From NCBI RefSeq assembly GCF_048128805.1, contig NC_136004.1:23744284-23808283 (forward strand): 64,000 bases of DNA, in the 5' to 3' direction. Both the position numbers and the translations under genes were made by a program. The stretch is from Centroberyx gerrardi (taxonomy: Eukaryota; Chordata; Actinopteri; Beryciformes; Berycidae). The notes beneath the pieces are model-generated. The model had not been told where the DNA came from and ran no database searches. It saw only the letters and a list, made by a program, of their open reading frames with translations. This document shows positions 22,738-33,850 of this stretch, piece by piece. Position 1 is the first letter of the stretch; every line of letters starts with the position of its first letter.

Positions 22738-23562
22738 CAGGGCCAGTATCCACAAAGTGAATTCAACAACCTCTGAGTAGGAGTACTGATCTAAAATCAT
22801 TAACCAGGTACCACCGCTCTTTATCCAATCTACCTATTCTGAATTAAAGGAAGAAACTGTTCCAAGAGCAACTGGTCCTACCTGTGCTAGGGGAAACTTG
22901 ATATATACAGGACTGGCAAGGCCTGTATATATCAAGCATCTCAAAACAGGAGTGCTGATCTAAGAACACCATAAAGGTCTTCCTAACCATTCCCTTCATC
23001 ATGATTTACAACTGTTTTACTGATCCTGGGTCAGCACAAAGCCTTTTAAAATAACCGATGTAGACTCTTTAAACATTTTGAGATGAAACATGCTGAACTC
23101 TTGAGCTCAACACACATCCAACATTTTGTGCTTTGAAATATAGCTGGGCATCAAAACCTTGCTGCCAACAATATGTCAAAGCATTTCAAGAAAGTGGCAC
23201 TTCAGAAACAGCTGGTCACTGATCATCCCATGCTCGTTTTTACAGTAATAATGTTCTATGACTTAAAACCTGACAAAGTTAAATAAACAGATAAAACCAG
23301 TAGCTTATTTGTCTGTTTCTCATGTGGCAAATACTGTGCTTTCTATTGAACTGAACCATCTCTTTTGCTGATGTTGCTATGGCAGCAAGGGGGAGGATGC
23401 GTTTTTATTTATCCAATCCACTGGGTTTAGCGTCAGAGTCTCACAAGCTACTCAACACTTCCCTTCATTTAGTGCCAGCAATTCGGAAAGCCTCATTTGC
23501 CATCACGGAGTGACATCTTTGACCCAAGGCCTATGAAGGACTTTGTGAATACTGGGCCCAGG
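22738..23562. mobile_element. Decayed DNA transposon with CAGGGCCAGTATCCACAAAG termini
   Basis: The left end at 22738-22758 and right end at 23540-23562 are inverted copies of a GGGCCCAGTATTCACAAAGT-type terminus. Inside are repeated AGGAGTRCTGATCTAA motifs, typical of a repeat family common in fish genomes. No transposase remains. It may be read through as GOLM1 3'UTR. Confidence 0.65.
22897..22936. repeat. Perfect 15-bp inverted repeat
   Basis: CTTGATATATACAGG (22897-22911) is followed by a 10-nt loop and its exact reverse complement (22922-22936). It lies inside the decayed transposon. Confidence 0.9.
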
Positions 23563-24220
23563 AGTAACTTAAGGCAAACTGTGAGATGCTGTTGTACCTC
23601 TGGCAGAGCAGCAGAGGTTGGTGTTGCAGAGCCGCCGTATGGATGGAAGAGTTCTGTCACTCTGATCTTTTACGTGGACTTAGTATTCCACATAACTCAC
23701 AGCGCTGTCAGGGTCTTTTTTGTTTGGGATAAGCTGTTCATAAGAATCTCTTATATTGCGCTCACAAACATTAATTAACATAAGATTCCTATTGAATATA
23801 TAAAAAGGAATAGGCATAATGGGCTGAATCAAAAGAACACATCCAAAGACATCTTCAAAACACTACTGATTTCAAGACACACTGAGATGTCTAATAGACG
23901 CCTAATAGAGTTGTCTTGAGACGTCTTACACTGTGTTCACCAATCTGTCTTAAGACACGTCTCAAGGAATTGTAGGATACAATGGTAGCTGGAAATGCAA
24001 GTAATGCGTATACATGCTTGGCTGATATCTGGTATAAAATACTTTCCAATAAAGACCAAAAATGACAGAACTCTTCCACACAAATTCTGTCTGTTTTGCA
24101 TCAATTGTGTTTGTGACGGTATTAACTTGTACGATGCTGTTGTGCTGAAGTCTAAGAGCTCCTGGTTCAGTATTTATCTGTGAATGTGGCGTGGGATCCT
24201 TCTCCAGCTCTTCAACAGCC
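23404..24220 (-). other. golm1: Probable GOLM1 3'UTR exon
   Basis: A minus-strand acceptor (TCTTGCAG) precedes 24220. The exon carrying the stop has a donor (CTAAG|GTACAC) after 24396, so the 3'UTR appears to be spliced. A minus-strand AATAAA lies at 23404-23409. The exact 3' end was not determined. Confidence 0.4.
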
Positions 24221-24396
24221 CTGCAAGACAAATTTTATATTGTGTGAATCTCAGGCAAGTTAATTTTCTGTCATGGAAGATATATGTTTGAGCTGAAACT
24301 GAGTGATTCTGGCAATGTGTAACTTGTAAGGTCAATAATATATTACTATATCAGCCTGAGGGGGAGAAAGAGAGAGAGTGTGTTTGAGTGTGTACC

Positions 24397-27391
24397 TTAG
24401 ATTTGAGCGAGCTCGGCTTGTTTGTCTGCTTCAAACTCGCCCTCGTTCTCGTCGTCTCCATTATAGTCAGCTAGCTCCTCCTCCATGTCCTTGTCTATCA
24501 AACAGTACAACACGGGTATTAACATCAAACACACACATCTCTTTAGCACAGTACAAGGTAGTTATCTACGACATCCGACATCACATACATCTCTTTATCC
24601 ATCAAACAGCAGAATCTGCTTATTAACAAAGCACACTGCTCTCTCACACACACACCTCTTTCTTCAAGCAGCAGAACATGATCACCAACAACAGACTCTT
24701 ACAAACCCTAGACCTTAACCTAAAATGGCCCTTTTTCAAAGGACCTACAAAATGTCAGCGGATTTGGTCGAGTGCATTTATACAGACCCCAAAGTGTTGA
24801 GAGTACACAGCCGTCCTACTCAGGACAGAGACAAGGAAGTACTCACTCTCTCATACGCTCTCTCTGCTCGCACACACAGTCAGACTTTCTCAGTTAGATT
24901 CCACCATGACACACTCACCTATATTTTCGCCCTGCTGATTCTGTGGTTTCTCCAAATCGACTCCGCCCACTATCTGTTCGTCTGCGTCGTAATCCTCCGG
25001 ATCGTCAACTTTGTGACCGATAGGAGTCTCGTCTGCCTTCCCCTGGCCAATCAGCATGTCTTCCATCCCTGGGTCTGCCTCTGGAGACACAAACCAGGAT
25101 TCAGATCAATGATTTGTTTATGAAAATCTCACTACCTCTTCGCTGAGAATGCCTGCAAAGGGATGACTGAGTATCACCACTACCACAGAATTAAGTAGAG
25201 TAGACTGCCTCATCTCGAAGAACTGCCATGCTGCCTAAGAACATTTATAATTAATAATTAATAATAATTGATTACATTTATATAGTGCTTTTTTCTAAGT
25301 ACTCAAAGCGCTTCACATTTCGGGGGGGGGGGGGCACCCACCTGGGTGAGGACTGAAAGATCCAATTAGGTAACGAGGGATGATTAGGTGGCCATGATAG
25401 AAGGAAGGCCTGTTTTGGGGAATTTTGCCAGGGCACCGGGGTTACACCCCTACTCTTACGATGAGTGCCGATGGGATCTTTATTGAGCACAGAGTCTGGA
25501 CTTCGGTTTAACGTCTCATCCGAAGTACGGTGCTCACTCACAGGACAGAGTCCCTGTCTCTGCCCTGGGGCATTGGGGATATTATTCATGAGACCAGAGG
25601 GACGAGCACCTCCTACTAGTCCTCCAACACCACTTCCAGCACCAGGTGGTCTCCCATCCAAGGACTAACCACAGCCAGACCTGCTTAGCTTCCCAGACAA
25701 GCTAGCGATGTGATGCAGGAGCCATAGCTTTATTTATGCTTTTTATTTATGTTGTATTGATTTCAATAGTTTTACAGTGTTGTGGTTTAAATGCTGGTTC
25801 AGAGGCCTTTCCAAGAAAAAGATCTGGAGGAAACACTGAGGTGAAATCCAACTGCCACATATTACAGTGTGAAACAGTTACAAATACAGTTTATCCCAGT
25901 GTTTCTACTAGGTCAAGATCCAAAATGGGCACTGGACCTGTTTCTGGTGGGAAAACACAAGTACTAGCGTGTTTAATGTGTTTGGTTCCAATGTAAGGCT
26001 AAATTACCACTATCTGGAATATAAAATGCAAGTTCCTTACCTTCAATCTGTGTGTCCTCTCCATGAGCATCCATCACCTCCACCTCTTTATCCTCAGTCA
26101 GGTTCTTCTTCTGCAGTTTACTGGCCTCTTCGTCATCTCCGTCTGTCCCCACAGCCCCCTCTGGTGGTAGCAGGGTGTCCTGCTTCGCTGTGGCAACTGT
26201 GGAAACGGACTCAGACTCTGGCTTGGAGAGATCCTTTGGAGAAGACAGGATCATTGGGGGATCTAGAGCTGGGAAATAACAAAGGGAGGGTGGGGGGTGT
26301 AAGCTTAGTGAAGAAGCACCCAAAAATGCATAAGGCATACACTTGTAAATACAAGTACAAAGGCCATTTAATGTGCGCATATACACAAATATGAACACAC
26401 ACACAGAAAAATATCCAGTGTACGCACACACACATACATAAATATGAATGTCATTCCTTTAAGTATTCCAACTACCAGCAGACTGAGCCACTGGGACATC
26501 TGTGTCTTTTACCTTTGTCCACTACGATCTCATTGGTCAGTAGTTCAGGCGGCTCGTTTGCTTTGGGCTGGGAGAGGTCGAGGGTGTGGCTTAGAACAGG
26601 CGTCGTCTTGGTTTCGTCAAGCCCGGCCTTCACAGGCGCCTCCTCTTTAACTTGCTCCTCTCCCTTTAGCGTGGGAGCTCCATTCACCTGCTGAGGAGCC
26701 AACATCAGTGTGTTTATCATATTCCTTTACGTCAACACAAGGACGTCTTGGGTAGACAAGGATCGTAATAATAGCAACAGCCAAAGCCAACGGCTATTAG
26801 GTCTGCGCAACTAATCAAGTGTAAATATATAAGCAATTTATGTTCAACAATTTAGAATTGTTGAATATTGACACAGCTCATTTGATTTAAAATGTCCACT
26901 GTGGCTGGGCAACTTTTATGATAATGTTGATATAATGCAAAAAAACAATATATAGTAAAATATTTTTGTTCCTCATATCATAATCATGATCACAATATCT
27001 AACAAAATAGTTTGGGCTATCATTTTAGCTATAATCATGCAGCCGGAAAGGCAATCCACAATATTAGAGGGAAAAGCTTGAATCAAGTGGATATGAATAG
27101 ATTATGAATAGACATACAGAATAAACATAATTTCAAACGCACAAATTTGAGGCCATTAGATGACTACTCTAAATGTAGGTGGACAGCAGTCTCCAACAGA
27201 ATGTGTTTTTTTCCCCCTCTCCACTCACCTCTCTACGGTTCAGTGTGAGAGGAGAAAGTCAACTCACCTGTGAGGAGGCAACTGGAGGAGCGATGAGCTT
27301 ATCCATCTTCTTTTGAAATTCGACTTTAGAGGCTGCCACCCTCTCATCACACAGCTCCTTCTGGGACAGGATCTGGGTGTTACACTGGGTC

Positions 27392-27446
<55 letters not shown>

Positions 27447-27926
27447 AACACACACACAGTTTAACCAAGAACAACAGAGATATATTTAGCTGCCTGAGGG
27501 AAAAGAACTGAGGTACAACAATGGTTCCTTCACACATGACAAAAACAAGGAGAGAATATAACATGCATGCGATATGTCTGGAGCAAAACCTATATTTTTC
27601 AATCAGACCATGTGAGATTCATTGTAATAAACAGCGAGTCTTATTCACTACAGCGCTACTGGTAAAATGTGATGTAACCGAGTTCGTGGTCAATTATGGT
27701 TTTTGTAATTTCATAAAAGAATTAGTTTTTACAAGAGGGCTGCAATTGAAATTAATGACAACAGAGATGAAGCCTCTGTATGAATATAATATGCAAGTTT
27801 TGTAATGATTTTTTTTTTCTTACATGTCGTAAGTGAGTTTCTTGTTCAGGGTGTTGAGGTTGCCTTGACAACTCTGCAGCTCCTTCTGAAGCTTCCCCAG
27901 GTCATCATTCAACTGCTTCAACTGAC

Positions 27927-28013
<87 letters not shown>

Positions 28014-28762
28014 ACATCAACACAAAGAGACCATTGCAGAGCCACATAACATTTTCCTTGGATTTTCTGTATAATTTACTGTATAATGTTGTATGATAAG
28101 TGTGCTTCCACAATTACACATATAGGGCCCTATTTAAACGATCCATGGCGCATGGTCTAGAGCGCATGGCGCAAGTGCATTTAGGGCGTGTCCAAATCCA
28201 AAATGCTAGTTAAACGACGCACAATGTGGGCGCAAAGTAAGGCGCAAGGCGCAAAGGGGTTGTACTAAGTCCCTTAATTAATCATAGGTGTGTTTTGGGC
28301 GTAACATGTACTCAACCAATCAGAGTGTCATCTCCCATTCCCTTTAAGAGCCAGGTGTGCTTGCACCTTGGCGCATTACTATTTAAATGGCGGATTCGGC
28401 AAGTTGGAGAAACGAACGGTTTTCTACTGAGGAAAATGATCTGCTCGTGCGCGATGGCAATGTGTGTGCGTCGGGTAGGCCTATGTTGTGCGTCGGGTGA
28501 AGGTAAGATGCCTTTGCAGTTTATTTTCATGACTTTTTGTTGGGCTGTGCTTTTTACATATTTAATTTTTTAGCAATTGGCAATGTGTGATGATGGTTAA
28601 CGGGACATGCACGTTGCGCATTTGGCACTGCGTAATGGTGAAAGCATATGGCAATTTGGCAACAAAATACATGTCAGGAGCGAAGTGCAAATTTTCATAG
28701 TAGATGATCCTATTTTTCTATTTTGCATGGTAACGTTGTGTGTGTGTGTGTGTGTGTGTGTG

Positions 28763-28812
<50 letters not shown>

Positions 28813-29311
28813 GCATCTTACTATCTGAATAATGCGCCCTTTAAATAGCAGGAAAATACTGCGCCAGACTTTAGACCAGGTTTTTGTTGGTCAATGGCAC
28901 AATCGCTTTCCGCCGCCTCAAGATAGCAATGTGCCAACAATGGGCCTGACCACACCTCATTTTAAGACCAACACGCCCGTGGGCGCAAAGATGGGCGCAA
29001 GTACATTTGCTATTTAAACAACGTGGGCGCTGGGCGTGAAAATGACAACTGCGTCGGTCGGAAACTAGCAATGACACTGGCGCTGCGCTTTGCACCAGGT
29101 GTGAGATAGGGCCCATAGATTAAATGTATCTGTTACCTTTGAGTTCCTGTATGGTTTTGGTACTGGAGGAAATATTTTGTTGCAGTGTGCCCTGAAAGCA
29201 AAAACACAGCAACTGTCAATATCCAAAGTTCTCTGACATTTTGTGTGTGTGTGTGTGTGCGTTTACTGTGAGACAACAGACTCTACAGATGACAATTGCT
29301 TCTCTCTCTCT

Positions 29312-29351
<40 letters not shown>

Positions 29352-31963
29352 TAACATGGATTATACATTAGGGTGATAGAATAGAGGTGAGTTAAGGACA
29401 GGTCAGTAGCTTAAGTATCAGTCAAAAGCTAAACCATTAGGGATCAGTGTTGGTAGTAATGCATTACTGTAATCACATTACTTCTTCCTGTAATGGAGTA
29501 AAGTAAGGCAATCCTGTTCAAATTTCAGTAATCACATTACAGTGATTAAAAGAAAGATTTTGTGTCTGTCATTATTTAGATACTTCTGCTGGTAATGTGG
29601 GCTTAGGTCTACAATATTTAAATTCATTTTAGGGTGTAACGTAACTAATTACTTTGCTCGGGGAGTAATAAGTAATTAATTACTTCATGAAAAGTAAAGA
29701 GTAGGGTGTAATGTATTACTTTTTCCTAGTAACACTCCCAACACTGTTAGGGAAATGAGTGGGTGGTGAGGATTGCAACCACTGATTAAAACAAATATTT
29801 ATTTTATTGAGTTGTCCCGTAGTTGAACTGAACAACTACTACTTCTATGGATTTTTACGGACTCTTCTAGAGTCAGTAGATGTCTCGTATATCTAAAGTG
29901 TGCCTTGATGCATTTGATGCAGTTTCCAAGGACGACACAGTTAACAATGTGCATTGACAGTGTCTGTGTGTACCTTGTCCTGGCTGCAGGTGTTCTGGGC
30001 TCCTTCCAGCTGTCTCTTGTAGAGGTTTTCTATGCGGCTGATCTGATCCTTCTGTCTCTGGATCTCCTCCTGGAACTCATTCCTCTTCATCTCTGCCGCT
30101 CCGCGCTCTGCCGCCCCTCGCCGCACCTGGCCCTCCAACTCATACAGCTTGGTCTGGATGGACACACACACAAACACACACACAGATAAAGTATGTACAC
30201 AAAAAACACACAGACGCACAGTTTGATGAATCCAAAATTTAATTAGAAATCATGACACACGCACACACACTGGATTCTGCTGCCAAGTTTCCCCAAGTAG
30301 AAATTCACTCGTGAAAGTATTTCTGACACCTTGGAATGAGAACTAGGCATTTTGCCTTCTTTGCAACCCAGGTCTCCTGTGCCCCAACTATCCCTGACTC
30401 TTTTGTCGAGTTCCCTCCCACAATAACAATAATATGATCAAATTAAAATGTATTACTTTTTAACAGTTGATATGGCTTCCATGCTCTCTGCCCCCTAACA
30501 GTCACATCTCTGAAACTCAGGTAATAGAAAATCCTGACCTTCCCAGTCCTATTAAACACTTTGTTGGTTTGTTCATGTGCGCTCAACTCATAATTATATT
30601 TCCAACAGCAAATGACGACAGACAGCAGTCGGCAGGAAATCTGCTTTCATCAAACTTTTTTCACACGTTTTTCAAATGAAAGTTAAGAGGGAGCCCCTGT
30701 AAGGTGGATGGAAAGCAGCTGTTTTGGAAAGACACTGCGGTGCCTGGCAGAGCTAAACTGGTGAGATGACTAATCTCAAGGAAGAAGAGGCGAGCCTTCA
30801 CAGTACATAAGCAGCTGACAGTTTATGACTACAACCAGAATATAAATATAGAAAACACAGGTAGAAATGTTGGTAGTAGTAGCAGACTCCCAGAAACTCT
30901 GATCATAAGGAGTCAATATGAAGAATATGACGCACATTGGCTGCACTGTGGGAGTTTCTGGTAAATGTCAGAGTTGTACCTAAGAACCGTTTGCTGATAG
31001 TGGCAGCTACTGCAGCTAGTTGTTATGCACAACCCACTTTTTCAAATGATCAGCTTGGTTGAAGCAACACTTTTTCCACAAAAAAGCAGAACTGTTAAGT
31101 CTGCCCTAAGTCCATCCTTAAGGCTGTGTTCAATGATGCACTCAAGTTAGATATTGATGCTACTGTTTTGGTTCCTAGCGTTTGGTTCCTAGCAAGGAAG
31201 ATGAACAAAATGAGTGTCCCTCGCAACAAAAGTTCAGGCAACAGCAAAGAAAGAGACATTCCCACAGCCACAACCTTTAACTTATGATCAAACGAGGAAG
31301 ACCGTTGATAAGAAAGGTAATTTAATTTTGCCGGTAGAGAATCATGCATTGGAAATTGTGCCAAAGATCTGTGCCAACAAAGTCAGGCAATACTCAGCAC
31401 CTGTTTCTTCAGTTGAAACAGTATTATCCTATAGAGCATGTGAAATGTGAACAACTACAGTCTCAAACGAGTGCTGATAGCTGACCCAGCAAAAACCAGC
31501 AAAGTACTTCTCAGCAGCAAACCATAGTATGAGAATTTTCCAGTACTGTACCTACCCTGTGACTAAAAAACACGATGAGCCACAGACATCACAAATGCCA
31601 CACATATACAATATACTACAGTAAAGACATTGACTGAAGTGTGGCTTGGCAAGAAGACACAGGTATATCATGATTGGCAATAAAGAATACTTTAAACTAC
31701 TTTTAACAGCTGGTTTCTTCATCTTTTAAAAGGGGATATTTGCACCCTCCAGATTAGTAAGAAAACTGCAAAAATATCTCTCAATCACTCAATCACAAGT
31801 ACAGACACACACACACACAGAGAGAGTAACCTACCTGTAGCTCCAGGTTGCGGGAGCTGGACACCCAGTAGTTAAACCCCAGCACCAGGATACAGGCGAT
31901 CAGGGCACCAATCATCAGAGGAGGAGACCTGCCTCCGCGACGACCGTTACCCAGCCCACCCAT
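24397..31963 (-). CDS. golm1: Golgi membrane protein 1 (GOLM1/GP73)
   Basis: A type II membrane protein of the cis-Golgi. Coding exons in transcript order: 31963-31835, 30153-29974, 29191-29137, 27926-27824, 27391-27268, 26687-26513, 26268-26041, 25080-24919, 24494-24397. They sum to 1,254 nt (417 aa plus stop); human is 401 aa. The N-terminus MGGLGNGRRGG is a short cytosolic tail, followed by a transmembrane segment at about 14-34 ending FNYWVSSSR. A coiled coil covers about 44-165 (ELEGQVRRGAAERGAAEMKR). The lumenal tail is acidic and low-complexity, ending DENEGEFEADKQAELAQI. Position 52 is Gln, so the human RVRR furin site reads QVRR. The TAA is 1 nt before the exon end, and the human C-terminal extension (about 35 residues) is missing. 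The exon 7 acceptor has an alternative 3 nt upstream. Tail-to-tail orientation with NAA35 matches human 9q21. Confidence 0.96.
25250..25725 (-). mobile_element. 5S-rRNA-derived SINE with L2-like tail
   Basis: On the minus strand the 5' part (about 25,625-25,700) reads GGGAAGCTAAGCAGGTCTGG, then GGTTAGTCCTTGGATGGGAG. These match 5S rRNA, including its internal promoter region. The other end (about 25,260-25,320) is an L2-type tail with AGCGCTTTGAGTACTTAG and CACTATATAAATGTAAT. It lies in the GOLM1 intron between the exons at 26041 and 25080, in the same orientation as the gene. Confidence 0.82.
27392..27441. repeat. (CA)n, read as (UG)n at the GOLM1 exon 6 acceptor
   Basis: On the minus strand (TG)n runs directly into TAG|GACC at exon 6 (27391). 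No pyrimidine tract separates the repeat from the AG. Confidence 0.92.
27929..28008. repeat. (CA)40, read as (UG)40 at the GOLM1 exon 5 acceptor
   Basis: About 40 uninterrupted CA units. On the transcript strand they form (UG)40 directly followed by UAG and exon 5 (27926). Confidence 0.93.
28125..29114. mobile_element. Non-autonomous DNA transposon, GGGCCCTAT termini, ATA flanks
   Basis: The termini GGGCCCTATTT (28125) and AGATAGGGCCC (to 29114) are inverted and flanked by ATA on both sides. The interior is rich in GGCGCA and GGGCGCAA motifs, unlike the AT-rich surroundings, and has a (TG)n(AG)n microsatellite at 28735-28811. There is no transposase. A 3-bp flank suggests a PIF/Harbinger-like element, but the class is uncertain. 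It lies in GOLM1 intron 4. Confidence 0.75.
29445..29748. mobile_element. hAT-type MITE with 8-bp target duplication
   Basis: Inverted ends are CAGTGTTGGTAGTAATGCAT and, on the right, CTCCCAACACTG. The flanks TTAGGGAT (29437-29444) and TTAGGGAA (29749-29756) match at 7 of 8 positions. No coding capacity. It lies in GOLM1 intron 3. Confidence 0.82.
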
Positions 31964-32736
31964 GGCTGCCTACAGACTGAACACAGACACAATTAGTGGT
32001 TCTGAATTAAGCTTCTGTAAGCCACCAACTATACTGACTATTTGAAGTTAGACAGTTAATCCTAGGTGATGTGAGGCCAGGTGCTGCTGATGACACACCG
32101 GTCTAATCACTTCATGTGTCTTGGGTTTGCATGTTGGTTTTAGACACACAGTAGATCACTACAATGTCTGGTGTAATTCCAAGAGGTTAACGAAAGTCAA
32201 TAGCAATAGCCAGATGTAAAAAAACCTACCTAAATTGTATAAAATACAGAGATACGTTGATGTAATGTAATAGTGGCGTACCAATGCTGATAACTGTATT
32301 GTGCATGGATGGGTATTGTGTATCAAGCAGATTTCACACTCAACTTCCTGTCCTTGGTATCATGAAGTCCAGATACTAAGAACAGAGAACGAGAACTCTG
32401 TTATCTGATGATACTGAAATTGTGCTTATTAATTCCACTACAGAAAGTGTGGTGTCCACTTTAACACAACACTTTTTTAATGTCTGCTTTGTAAACCGTT
32501 TTCAAAAGCATGGCTATATCGGTCAATGTCAGTAAAAGTACACAGGTCTGTACCTAGTATCACCAAATACCCAACACTTAGTACCAGTGCAGGATGCTGA
32601 GAAAGCACATGTTAGCAAGACATTCCCATGGATCACATGAGTTATCGTTCACCCATGCCAAGATTCAATGTCAAGGCTTTCATTTCTCCGGGACAATAAT
32701 GGCTTTCTACAGTGTCATATTGCATTGTGGTGGCAT

Positions 32737-32940
32737 ACAGCCTTTACATGCCCAACCCTAACCCTCCTGGGGTTCTCTACAACATGCAAATGACAAAAGC
32801 ATGGCCCAGGTGCAAAGGATTGTTTACACTGGTAATAGGCAGTTAGTCTGTAATACAGCCTTGTACATGCCCAACCCTCAGGCAGCTGCCTTGGGTTCTT
32901 TCCAAAATGCAAATGATAAAAGCATGGACCAGGTAAAATG
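32737..32940. repeat. Two-copy tandem repeat, period ~118 bp
   Basis: Copy 1 starts at 32737 and copy 2 at 32855. Both contain TACATGCCCAACCCT, GGGTTCT and an AAAGCATGG-CCAGGT block. Each has an ATGCAAAT octamer (32784-32791 and 32907-32914). The repeat is in GOLM1 intron 1. Confidence 0.8.
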
Positions 32941-33610
32941 CAAACTTCTTATGGCCCACGATAAAAGATAATTCCAGGGCAGGGGGATTAATCAAATGTT
33001 CCTAAGGGGAAAAATACTTAGATTCAATTGTAAATTATCCAAGGAGAGGCTGGTGCATCGCACAAACCAAACTAACGATGCTGAAACCAGCCCTGTGTCA
33101 AGTAACTGATGCACAGGCTGGCCCGGGGCCAGGGGAGTGAACGCGTCCACCTCAGCACTAGCTAGCAAGCCTCGGGGATAAGGTGAGATGAGAAAATCTG
33201 GCGTCTGCTAGCCAAATCACAGCTCAGGCCTGTGAGTGGGTTATAGACAAGTTTGGGCTTGTGAGGAATACTAACCAGTCCGCTAACCTGACAGCTACCT
33301 GTTAACATTAGATAGCCAAAAAGCTGAATCGTAACCAGCTTCGCGGAAGACTGGTTTGGTTAATAGTTGGACGTTTGGTTGGTAAACATTCACCCCACAA
33401 ACATACAATGTAATGATGAGCTATGTATTTCAATACCAGTATAACGCGTTTTTGACGGCAAACCAGACAAGTCAAGGCAATTTCAGTCAACATAATCACT
33501 TCTTCTTGATTTAAGTCGACAGTGTTGCTCTCAGTAACGGACTGAGCTGTTACCTTGCAAGCTAACACCGTTAGCCAGTAACGTAGCTAGCAGCCACACA
33601 CTTCACTTAC

Positions 33611-33850
33611 CACTTAACTGGTGTACTTGACTCCCAAAGCAGGAACCAACTGTTGTGTCCAGTTGTTGCAACGTTGATAGTTGATAATCTTGCCGTGTTT
33701 CTCCGAGAATTATTAACGGGGCAATAGGTAATTACCTCGTGTCCATTCTCCTTAATCGATGCTAGCGTGTCCCTCTGTTGTGTGTGGGACTGGGACGGGT
33801 GCTGCTGCATCCACTTGCTATAGGAAATATCGCCGTTTGGAATGGAGCGC
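33611..33850 (-). other. golm1: GOLM1 non-coding first exon (5' end approximate)
   Basis: A minus-strand donor (AAGTG|GTAAGT) follows 33611. The acceptor before the coding exon is CTGTAG at 31974-31979, leaving a short 5'UTR before the ATG at 31963. The upstream end is inferred only from the GC-richer composition near 33,780-33,850. Confidence 0.4.

Noticed and set aside
22897..22936. Short perfect hairpin considered as a microRNA precursor
   Set aside because: The stem is only 15 bp and lies within a decayed transposon, too short for a typical pre-miRNA.
23962..24231. 89-codon minus-strand frame continuing from the GOLM1 3'UTR acceptor
   Set aside because: The GOLM1 stop precedes the junction, so this frame would not be translated; there is no similarity to the human GOLM1 C-terminus.
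25278..25668. Opposed 127- and 67-codon frames
   Set aside because: Both lie inside the 5S-derived SINE.
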